This document shows positions 43,331-49,996 of a stretch of 64,000 bases of DNA, in pieces. The DNA is taken from the NCBI GenBank assembly GCA_041913045.1, contig JAYSGB010000020.1:5210-69209 (forward strand), in the 5' to 3' direction. Every line of letters begins with the position of its first letter. The stretch's first letter is position 1. The notes under the pieces are model-generated. The model searched no databases. It was given only the letters and a program-made list of their open reading frames with translations, and was not told the origin of the DNA. The translations under genes and the position numbers were made by a program. The DNA comes from CAMLOF01 sp041913045. GTDB taxonomy: Bacteria > Pseudomonadota > Gammaproteobacteria > Burkholderiales > Burkholderiaceae_C.

Positions 43331-44347
43331 TCAGTTGCGGGTCTGGTCGACCAGCTTGTTCTTGGCGATCCAGGGCATCATGGCACGCAGCTGGGCACCC
43401 ACCACTTCGATCTGGTGATCGGCGGTGTTGCGGCGGCGAGCGGTCATGCTCGGGTAGTTCAGGCGACCTTCCTGGATGAACATCTTGGCGTAGTCACCGT
43501 TCTGGATGCGCTTCAAAGCGTTGCGCATGGCTTTGCGGGACTCGTCGTTGATGACTTCAGGACCGGTCACGTACTCGCCGAACTCCGCGTTGTTGGAGAT
43601 CGAGTAGTTCATGTTGGCGATGCCGCCTTCGTAGATCAGGTCGACGATCAGCTTGAGCTCGTGCAGGCACTCGAAGTAGGCCATCTCGGGGGCGTAGCCA
43701 GCTTCCACCAGGGTCTCGAAACCCATCTTGATCAGCTCGACGGCGCCACCGCACAGCACGGCCTGCTCGCCGAACAGGTCGGTCTCGGTTTCTTCCTTGA
43801 AGTTGGTCTCGATGATGCCAGCCTTGCCGCCGCCGTTGGCCATGGCGTAGCTCAGGGCCAGGTCACGGGCCTTGCCGGACTTGTCCTGGTGCACGGCCAC
43901 CAGGTGGGGCACGCCGCCGCCCTGGGTGTAGGTGGAACGCACGGTGTGGCCAGGAGCCTTGGGGGCCACCATCCACACGTCCAGATCAGCGCGGGGCACG
44001 ACCTGGTTGTAATGCACGTTGAAACCGTGTGCAAACGCCAGGGATGCACCAGCCTTGATGTTGGGCTCGACGTTGTTCTTGTAAACCTCGGCGATCTGCT
44101 CGTCGGGCAGCAGGATCATAACCACGTCAGCGGCCTTCACGGCGTCATTCACTTCCATCACGGTCAGGCCGGCCTTGCCAACCTTGTCCCAGGAAGCGCC
44201 GCCCTTGCGCAGACCGACCACGACCTTGACGCCGCTGTCGTTCAGGTTCTGGGCGTGGGCGTGGCCCTGCGAGCCGTAGCCGATGATGGCAACCGTCTTG
44301 CCCTTGATCAGGCTCAGGTCACAGTCTTTGTCGTAGAAAACTTTCAT
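43331..44347 (-). CDS. ilvC: Ketol-acid reductoisomerase
   Basis: Isomerises and reduces acetolactate (or acetohydroxybutyrate) with NADPH in valine, leucine and isoleucine synthesis. The 338-residue class I enzyme has the Rossmann fingerprint VAIIGYGSQGHAHAQNL near residue 20 and GLRKGGASW, whose Arg and Ser residues fit NADPH preference. PKAPGHTVRSTYTQGGGVPH and the metal-site ETDLFGEQAVLCGG also match. Third gene of ilvBNC; a 51-bp palindromic repeat lies between ilvN and ilvC. Confidence 0.98.
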   Translation of the reverse strand: MKVFYDKDCDLSLIKGKTVAIIGYGSQGHAHAQNLNDSGVKVVVGLRKGGASWDKVGKAGLTVMEVNDAVKAADVVMILLPDEQIAEVYKNNVEPNIKAGASLAFAHGFNVHYNQVVPRADLDVWMVAPKAPGHTVRSTYTQGGGVPHLVAVHQDKSGKARDLALSYAMANGGGKAGIIETNFKEETETDLFGEQAVLCGGAVELIKMGFETLVEAGYAPEMAYFECLHELKLIVDLIYEGGIANMNYSISNNAEFGEYVTGPEVINDESRKAMRNALKRIQNGDYAKMFIQEGRLNYPSMTARRRNTADHQIEVVGAQLRAMMPWIAKNKLVDQTRN

Positions 44348-44373
44348 GGTTGGTCCTCGTTAGGTATATGTTG

Positions 44374-44424
44374 CCGCTCGTGGATGAGCCCGTCGAAGGG
44401 CTTCGACAGACCCAGCCCGAGCGG
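44374..44424. repeat. 51-bp interrupted palindrome (REP-like) in ilvN-ilvC spacer
   Basis: Outer arms CCGCTCG and CGAGCGG enclose a perfect inner palindrome GTCGAAG-GG-CTTCGAC. Sequences built on TTCGACAG with a Pu/Py-rich arm are dispersed widely in Comamonadaceae genomes. This copy sits inside the ilvBNC unit, where its RNA stem could shield upstream mRNA or set the ilvN to ilvC ratio. Confidence 0.7.
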
Positions 44425-44454
44425 CGCTTGGCTGAGCCCGAAAAACATGGAATG

Positions 44455-44946
44455 TTAAACGCGAAGTATGCGTTCGCCGCGTCCGATGCCGCTGGCGCCG
44501 GTGCGCACTGTCTCCAGAATGGCAGTGCGGTCGATGGCTTCCAGGAAGGCGTCGTTCTTGGATTGGTCGCCGGTGAGCTCGATGGTGTAGCTCTTTTCGG
44601 TCACGTCGATGATGCGGCCACGGAAGATGTCGGCCATGCGCTTCATCTCCTCACGCTCCTTGCCCACGGCACGGACCTTGACCATCATGAGCTCGCGCTC
44701 GGTGTAGGCGCCTTCGGTCAGGTCCACCACCTTGACCACTTCGATGAGGCGGTTGAGGTGCTTGGTGATCTGCTCGATGACGTCGTCGGAACCGGTGGTC
44801 TGAATGGTCATGCGCGACAGCGACGGGTCTTCCGTGGGGGCCACGGTGAGTGACTCGATGTTGTAGCCACGGGCCGAGAACAGGCCCACCACGCGGGACA
44901 AGGCACCAGCCTCGTTCTCCAGCAAAACGGCGATGATGTGTTTCAT
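44455..44946 (-). CDS. ilvN: Acetolactate synthase small (regulatory) subunit
   Basis: Regulatory partner of IlvB that confers valine feedback and raises activity. The 163 residues have the N-terminal ACT domain MKHIIAVLLENEAGALSRVV, then LFSARGYNIESLTVAPTED, and a C-terminal domain with VKVRAVGKEREEM and IDVTEKSYTIELTGD. The ATG at 44946 has GAGGAA seven bases upstream. This length is the IlvH-like class. It follows ilvB by 125 bases. Confidence 0.96.
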   Translation of the reverse strand: MKHIIAVLLENEAGALSRVVGLFSARGYNIESLTVAPTEDPSLSRMTIQTTGSDDVIEQITKHLNRLIEVVKVVDLTEGAYTERELMMVKVRAVGKEREEMKRMADIFRGRIIDVTEKSYTIELTGDQSKNDAFLEAIDRTAILETVRTGASGIGRGERILRV

Positions 44947-45071
44947 GTGTGATTCCTCTTTTCTGAGCCCTCCCCCGCGCACGGTAATGCGCGGGCTTGG
45001 CTGCAAATAGATTCGTCTTTGGGGTGACCCGGCCACCCGGAGGCGGCAACGGGCCAGGATGATTGAACGGA

Positions 45072-46847
45072 TTACAGGTCTTCGGCGCCGAGAAGCATCT
45101 CGGTGATGCCCTTGCCAGCCTGCACCATCGGGAACACGTTCTCGGTGGGGTCGGTGCGGAAGTCCATGAACACGGTGCGGTCCTTGAGCTTGCGGGCCTC
45201 GCGCAGTGCCGGTTCAACGTCTTGTGGACGCTCGATCAACATGCCAACGTGGCCATACGCCTCTGCCAGCTTCACGAAGTTAGGCAACGCGTCCATGTAG
45301 CTGTGGCTGTAGCGGCCGGAGTATTCGATCTCCTGCCACTGGCGCACCATGCCCAGGTAGCGGTTGTTGAGCGACAGGATCTTGATGGGCGTGTTGTACT
45401 GCAGGCAGGTGGAGAGTTCCTGGATGCACATCTGCACGGAACCTTCGCCAGTGACGCAGTACACCTCGCTATCGGGCTTGGCCAGCTTGATGCCCATGGC
45501 ATAGGGAATGCCCACGCCCATGGTGCCCAGGCCGCCCGAGTTGATCCAGCGGCGCGGCTCGTTGAACCTGTAGTACTGGGCAGCCCACATCTGGTGCTGA
45601 CCGACGTCGGACGTGATGTAAGCATCGGCGTCCTTGGTCATGTTCCACAGGGTCTCGATCACCATCTGCGGCTTGATGACCTCGGTGTTGTTGCGGTCGT
45701 ACTTCAGGCAGTCGCGGCTGCGCCAGCCTTCGATGGTCTCCCACCAGGAAGACAGGGCGTGTGCGTCGGGCTTCTGCTGGCCTTCCTTGATCATGGAGAT
45801 CAATTCGGTCAGCACATCCTTCACGTCACCGACGATAGGCACATCCACCTTCACCCGCTTGGAGATGCTGGACGGGTCGATGTCGATATGGATGATCTTG
45901 CGCTCGTTCTGCGCGAAGTGCTTCGGGTTGCCGATGACGCGGTCGTCGAAACGGGCACCCACTGCCAGCAGTACGTCGCAGTTCTGCATGGCGTTGTTGG
46001 CTTCGATGGTGCCGTGCATGCCCAGCATGCCCAGGAACTTGCGGTCGGTAGCCGGGTAGGCGCCCAGGCCCATCAGGGTGTTGGTGACCGGGTAGCCGAG
46101 CATGTCCACCAGGGTGCGCAGTTCCTGCACAGCGTTGCCCAGTAGCACGCCGCCGCCGGTGTAAATGTAGGGCCGCTTGGCCGACATCAGCAACTGCAGG
46201 GCCTTGCGGATTTGACCGCCATGACCCTTGCGCACCGGGTTGTAGGAGCGCATGGACACCGATTCAGGGTAGCCGGTGTAGGGAATCTTCTTGAAGGAGA
46301 CGTCCTTCGGAATGTCCACCACCACGGGGCCGGGGCGGCCGCTGCGGGCGATATGGAAGGCCTTCTTCATCGTCTCGGCCAGATCGCGCACGTCCTTGAC
46401 GAGGAAGTTGTGCTTGACGATGGGCCGAGTAATGCCGACGGTGTCGCATTCCTGGAAGGCGTCCAGGCCGATGGCGGCCGTGGGCACCTGGCCAGAGATG
46501 ATCACCATCGGGATGCTGTCCATGTACGCCGTGGCAATGCCGGTGACGGCATTGGTCAGGCCGGGACCGGAGGTGACCAGTGCCACACCGACCTCGCCAG
46601 TGGCGCGGGCAAAGCCATCAGCAGCGTGCACTGCAGCCTGCTCGTGGCGCACCAGCACGTGCTGAATGGTGTTTTGACGGTAGAGCGCGTCGTAAATGTA
46701 AAGAACTGCGCCGCCTGGGTAACCCCAGATGTGCTTGACGCCCTCGGCTTGCAGGGCCCGCACCATGATGTCGGCGCCCATGAGTTCTTCGGTATTGGGG
46801 GTTTGGCCAGCAGCGGCCGCGGCCATTTCGGCCTTGTTGATTTCCAT
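45072..46847 (-). CDS. ilvB: Acetolactate synthase large (catalytic) subunit
   Basis: ThDP-dependent enzyme for the first common step in branched-chain synthesis. The 591 residues show the N-terminal ThDP region HIWGYPGGAVLYIYDALYRQ with the activating Glu in VRHEQAAVHAADGFARATG. The FAD-binding middle domain follows, and the C-terminal ThDP motif reads TGEGSVQMCIQEL...LNNRYLGMVRQWQ. The usual GDG is GEG here, as in related Burkholderiales enzymes, so it is presumably active. It opens the ilvBNC unit. No Ile/Val-rich leader peptide is found in its 260-base upstream region. Confidence 0.97.
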   Translation of the reverse strand: MEINKAEMAAAAAGQTPNTEELMGADIMVRALQAEGVKHIWGYPGGAVLYIYDALYRQNTIQHVLVRHEQAAVHAADGFARATGEVGVALVTSGPGLTNAVTGIATAYMDSIPMVIISGQVPTAAIGLDAFQECDTVGITRPIVKHNFLVKDVRDLAETMKKAFHIARSGRPGPVVVDIPKDVSFKKIPYTGYPESVSMRSYNPVRKGHGGQIRKALQLLMSAKRPYIYTGGGVLLGNAVQELRTLVDMLGYPVTNTLMGLGAYPATDRKFLGMLGMHGTIEANNAMQNCDVLLAVGARFDDRVIGNPKHFAQNERKIIHIDIDPSSISKRVKVDVPIVGDVKDVLTELISMIKEGQQKPDAHALSSWWETIEGWRSRDCLKYDRNNTEVIKPQMVIETLWNMTKDADAYITSDVGQHQMWAAQYYRFNEPRRWINSGGLGTMGVGIPYAMGIKLAKPDSEVYCVTGEGSVQMCIQELSTCLQYNTPIKILSLNNRYLGMVRQWQEIEYSGRYSHSYMDALPNFVKLAEAYGHVGMLIERPQDVEPALREARKLKDRTVFMDFRTDPTENVFPMVQAGKGITEMLLGAEDL

Positions 46848-47114
46848 GATGAACCTTTCGAGATTTTCTCTAACGAAAAACCTTGGGTGCCCCTTGACTC
46901 ACCCTCGTGAGGCAGTCTTGGGACTTGAGGCCAAAGCCATGGCGAAGCCTGTTCGCGCAACCTTGACCCGTTTGCCATTGATGTTTTGCAATCTTTCATT
47001 ATCGCACTGCAACATCCATTGAGCATCATGCACGCTGCTTTTTTTCTGAAGCGCAGCCAGAAAGTGCCGAAATGCGACAATCGCGGGCAATTCAGCCTTG
47101 AATATCCAGGTTTC
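46848..47114. promoter_or_regulatory. Divergent ilvB / RDD-gene intergenic region
   Basis: A 267-base stretch between divergent genes must carry the ilvBNC promoter and probably that of the RDD gene. I see no Ile/Val/Leu-rich leader peptide ahead of ilvB and no strong terminator, only a weak CTCAC/GTGAG stem near 46902-46915. AT content rises around 46984-47005 (gcaatctttcattatcgc), the likeliest promoter site. Confidence 0.4.
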
Positions 47115-47645
47115 ATGTCCGTTTCGGCCTCTTCACTCCCTCCCACCTCTGCCCTGCTCACGGCCCCTTCTCTGCCCCGCCGCATGGCTTGCTGGCTGTA
47201 CGAGGGCATGCTGATGTTCGGCGTGGTGTTCATCGCTGGCTACCTGTTCAGCACGCTGACCCAGACCCGCCACGCCCTGGACAACCGCCATGAACTGCAG
47301 GCATTCCTGTTCGTGGTGTTCGGCATTTACTTCACCTGGTTTTGGTCCAAGGGACAGACGCTGGCCATGAAGACCTGGCACATCCGCGTGGTGGATGTGA
47401 ATGGCCGTTCCATCTCCCAGAAGCGGGCGTTGCTGCGTTACGTGCTGAGCTGGGTCTGGTTTCTGCCGCCGCTGGCTATTGGCGCCATCTGGGCGTTACC
47501 CGCCCTTGAAGTGGCGGTGCTTGCCTTGGGCTGGATTGCGATTTGGGCCATCCTGTCGCGTTTTCACCCGAAGCGACAGTTCTGGCATGACGCGTGGGCG
47601 GGCACCCGGCTCGTCTCTTCTCAGCCTAAAGCGCCCAAACGCTGA
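47115..47645 (+). CDS. RDD family membrane protein
   Basis: Inner-membrane protein of 176 residues with an RDD domain: LPRRMACWLYEGMLMFGVVF at residues 20-39 (the R-x-x-A/D element), GQTLAMKTWHIRVVDVNGRS in the middle, and FHPKRQFWHDAWAGTRLV at the end. Three to four membrane spans. Some RDD proteins act in ion exchange under osmotic stress, but the role here is unknown. The ATG at 47115 is followed by a short hydrophilic tail. The dgkA start is one base past its stop, so the two are probably cotranscribed. Confidence 0.82.
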   Translation: MSVSASSLPPTSALLTAPSLPRRMACWLYEGMLMFGVVFIAGYLFSTLTQTRHALDNRHELQAFLFVVFGIYFTWFWSKGQTLAMKTWHIRVVDVNGRSISQKRALLRYVLSWVWFLPPLAIGAIWALPALEVAVLALGWIAIWAILSRFHPKRQFWHDAWAGTRLVSSQPKAPKR

Positions 47646-47646
47646 C

Positions 47647-48054
47647 ATGGAACTCAACAAAGAAGACCCCCAGGCACAGAAGCGCCGCCATGGCCTGGCG
47701 CGGCTCGTTCACGCACTGCGATATTCACTGGCGGGTCTGCGCGCAGGCTGGCATGAGCCAGCTTTCCGCCAGGAAGCGCTGGCAGCCATGGTGATGACGC
47801 CTCTGGCGTTTTACCTCGGCCGGAATTGGCTGGAGACAGCGGCGCTCGTGTTTGTGGTGGTGTTTGTGATGGTGGTGGAGTTGCTGAATACAGGCATCGA
47901 GACCGCCATCGACCGCATTGGACCGGAGTGGCATCACCTCTCCAAAAGGGCCAAGGACATGGGTAGCGCGGCCGTTTTGTTGAGCCTCTTGCTGTGCGGC
48001 GGCGTATGGCTGGCGGCCATATGGTCGCGCCTGGCCCATGCCACAATGGCGTGA
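47647..48054 (+). CDS. dgkA: Diacylglycerol kinase DgkA
   Basis: Small trimeric membrane kinase that recycles diacylglycerol to phosphatidic acid. The 135 residues have a basic amphipathic N-terminal part (residues 1-45) and three membrane helices. The family active-site signature VVELLNTGIETAIDRIGPEW contains the catalytic Glu and Asn, and an aspartate follows in SKRAKDMGSAAVLL. Slightly longer than the E. coli protein (122). Its stop overlaps the next start codon (TGATG). Confidence 0.94.
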   Translation: MELNKEDPQAQKRRHGLARLVHALRYSLAGLRAGWHEPAFRQEALAAMVMTPLAFYLGRNWLETAALVFVVVFVMVVELLNTGIETAIDRIGPEWHHLSKRAKDMGSAAVLLSLLLCGGVWLAAIWSRLAHATMA

Positions 48055-48647
48055 TGACCACCAACAAGCCTGCTTTTTCGATCTGTGTCTACTGTGGGTC
48101 TCGCCCTGGCACTGACCCTGCATTCACTGAGGCCGCTCAGACAGTGGGCCGCTGGATAGGCTCGCACGGCGGGCAGCTGGTCTATGGCGGGGGCAACAAT
48201 GGCCTGATGGGCGTGGTAGCTGATGCCACACTTCAAGCGGGCGGCCGAGTGGTGGGCATCATCCCAGAGGCATTGGTGATCAAGGAATTCGCCAAACGCG
48301 ACTGCACGGAATTGCACGTGGTGCAGACCATGCACGAGCGCAAGCGCATGATGGCGGAGCGCGCTGATGTGTTCCTGGCACTGCCGGGTGGCATTGGCAC
48401 CTTCGAGGAACTGTTCGAAGTGTGGACGTGGCGCCAACTCGGCTACCACGACAAGCCAATTGGCCTGCTCAACGTGAACGGTTACTACGATGCTCTGGAA
48501 GGCTTCCTACAGTCTTCTGCGAAAGCTGGCTTCATGAGCGACTGGCAGATGGAACTCGTCCGCTCGTCCAGCGACATTGCAACGCTGTTACCAGGGCTGG
48601 TGCAGGCCGCAGGTTTTGCACCTGCAGCCCGGCTGGAGACGATCTGA
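48054..48647 (+). CDS. LOG family cytokinin riboside 5'-monophosphate phosphoribohydrolase
   Basis: Cleaves the ribose-phosphate from AMP- or cytokinin-type nucleotides. The 197 residues carry the LOG motifs GGGNNGLMGVVADATLQAGG near residue 45 and ALPGGIGTFEELFEVWTWRQ (PGGxGT-x2-E), plus the N-terminal VYCGSRPG. Plain bacterial LOG proteins often act on AMP; a plant-hormone role cannot be concluded. The start overlaps the dgkA stop. The gene ends five bases before the scaffold gap and looks complete. Confidence 0.9.
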   Translation: MTTNKPAFSICVYCGSRPGTDPAFTEAAQTVGRWIGSHGGQLVYGGGNNGLMGVVADATLQAGGRVVGIIPEALVIKEFAKRDCTELHVVQTMHERKRMMAERADVFLALPGGIGTFEELFEVWTWRQLGYHDKPIGLLNVNGYYDALEGFLQSSAKAGFMSDWQMELVRSSSDIATLLPGLVQAAGFAPAARLETI

Positions 48648-48652
48648 GTCGC

Positions 48653-48752
48653 NNNNNNNNNNNNNNNNNNNNNNNNNNNNNNNNNNNNNNNNNNNNNNNN
48701 NNNNNNNNNNNNNNNNNNNNNNNNNNNNNNNNNNNNNNNNNNNNNNNNNNNN
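48653..48752. other. Assembly gap (100 N)
   Basis: Exactly 100 N, the conventional scaffold-gap size, so true length is unknown. It directly abuts copy B of the 55-bp repeat, and a second copy lies 69 bases on. A collapsed repeat array at this site is the likely cause of the break. Confidence 0.95.
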
Positions 48753-48808
48753 CGCCGGGCCGTCCCAAGGCGACTAACGCCCCCTCGGGGGGCAGCGAAG
48801 CGTGGGGG
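48753..48808 (+). repeat. Dispersed 55-bp palindromic repeat, copy B
   Basis: Begins at the edge of the N gap. It shares with copy C a run of 55 almost identical bases including the core palindrome CCCCCTCGGGGG. It lies between the convergent LOG-family gene and glnB. Confidence 0.85.
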
Positions 48809-48821
48809 CCATTAACTTCGC

Positions 48822-48876
48822 CGCCGGGCCGTCCCAAGGCGACTAACGCCCCCTCGGGGGGCAGCGAAGCGTGGGG
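48822..48876 (+). repeat. Dispersed 55-bp palindromic repeat, copy C
   Basis: Direct repeat of copy B at a spacing of 69 bases. Its end is nine bases from the glnB stop. Copies B and C are the same element as copy A at 42356, which faces the other way. Confidence 0.85.
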
Positions 48877-48885
48877 TCTCGATGG

Positions 48886-49224
48886 TCAGATCGCTGCTTC
48901 GTCCTGCTCGCCGGTGCGGATGCGCACCACGCGCTCGACCGGGGTGACGAAAATCTTGCCGTCGCCGATCTTGCCCGTGCGGGCTGCACGGATGATGGCG
49001 TCAACACAACGATCCACGTCAGCGGAGTTCACCACCACTTCGATGCGGACCTTGGGCAGGAAGTCCACCACGTATTCGGCGCCGCGGTAAAGCTCGGTGT
49101 GGCCTTTTTGACGGCCGAAGCCCTTGACTTCAGTCACGGTCAGCCCCGTCACGCCCTGCTCCGCCAAGGCCTCGCGAACCTCTTCGAGCTTGAACGGTTT
49201 GATGACGGCGGTGATCTGCTTCAT
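48886..49224 (-). CDS. glnB: Nitrogen regulatory protein P-II
   Basis: PII signal protein that senses 2-oxoglutarate, ATP/ADP and uridylylation state and controls GlnE, NtrB and other partners. The 112 residues begin MKQITAVIKPFKLEEVREAL. The T-loop GRQKGHTELYRGAEYVVDFL carries the uridylylation Tyr51, and the C-terminal signature GKIGDGKIFVTPVERVVRIR (P-II pattern) follows. GlnB rather than GlnK is favoured because no amtB gene is beside it, though the two are hard to tell apart by sequence alone. It is divergent from the ABC exporter. Confidence 0.94.
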   Translation of the reverse strand: MKQITAVIKPFKLEEVREALAEQGVTGLTVTEVKGFGRQKGHTELYRGAEYVVDFLPKVRIEVVVNSADVDRCVDAIIRAARTGKIGDGKIFVTPVERVVRIRTGEQDEAAI

Positions 49225-49279
49225 GCGCTGGGCTCCGGTGGGGTGTCTAGGTACGGGCGAAACTTTATCATGCATCACC

Positions 49280-49996
49280 ATGACCGAGCAGCATGCACCT
49301 GTATTCCACGCCCAAGGGCTGACCAAGACCTACAAGCTGGGCGAAGTGGAAGTGCACGCGCTGCGCGGCGTTGACCTGGACCTGTACGCGGGCGAGTTCG
49401 TGGTGCTGCTGGGGGCTTCGGGCAGCGGAAAGTCCACGCTGCTGAACATACTGGGGGGGCTGGACTCACCCACGCTGGGCCAGGTGGTGTGCCAGGGGCA
49501 CGAGCTCACTGAAGCGGATGATGCCGCGCTGACGCATTTCCGCCGTGAATCGGTGGGATTTGTGTTCCAGTTCTACAACCTGATTCCCAGCCTGACGGCG
49601 CTGGAGAACGTGCAGCTTGTGACGGAGATTGCCGCAGACCCCATGCCCGCCGAGCGCGCGCTGGAACTGGTGGGCCTGGGCGAACGCATGCACCACTTCC
49701 CGGCGCAGCTTTCGGGCGGCGAGCAGCAGCGCGTGGCGATTGCCAGGGCCATTGCCAAGCGCCCGGCAGTGCTGCTTTGCGACGAACCCACGGGCGCGCT
49801 GGATTCGCGCACCGGCGTGCTGGTGCTGGAGGCCCTGGAGCGCATACACCACGAGATTGGCGCTCTGACGGTGGTCATTACCCACAACGCGGTGATTGCG
49901 GAGATGGCCGACCGGGTAATACACCTGAGCGACGGCGCCATCAGCCGTGAAGAACGCAATGCCAGCCCTCGGGCCGCGAGGGAGTTGCACTGGTGA
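49280..49996 (+). CDS. ABC transporter ATP-binding protein (MacB/LolD type)
   Basis: ATPase of 238 residues: Walker A GASGSGKSTLLNILGGLDSP near residue 43, Q-loop FVFQFYNLIPSLTALEN, signature QLSGGEQQRVAIARAIAKRP, and Walker B VLLCDEPTGALDSRTG with the H-loop in VVITHNAVIAEMADR. The VFQ-F-Y-N-L pattern and GALDS are typical of the MacB/LolD/FtsE group that works with FtsX-type permeases. The next gene overlaps its stop (GTGA). Confidence 0.93.
   Translation: MTEQHAPVFHAQGLTKTYKLGEVEVHALRGVDLDLYAGEFVVLLGASGSGKSTLLNILGGLDSPTLGQVVCQGHELTEADDAALTHFRRESVGFVFQFYNLIPSLTALENVQLVTEIAADPMPAERALELVGLGERMHHFPAQLSGGEQQRVAIARAIAKRPAVLLCDEPTGALDSRTGVLVLEALERIHHEIGALTVVITHNAVIAEMADRVIHLSDGAISREERNASPRAARELHW

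Noticed and set aside
46848..47090. Possible Ile/Val/Leu leader peptide ahead of ilvB
   Set aside because: Short frames there (for example one ending TASRG) are not rich in branched-chain codons, and no terminator hairpin follows. Attenuation like that of leuA is not supported.
48653..48752. Reading frames crossing the N stretch
   Set aside because: They contain only unknown residues across the gap and repeat-derived sequence; the LOG gene ends before it and glnB starts after it.
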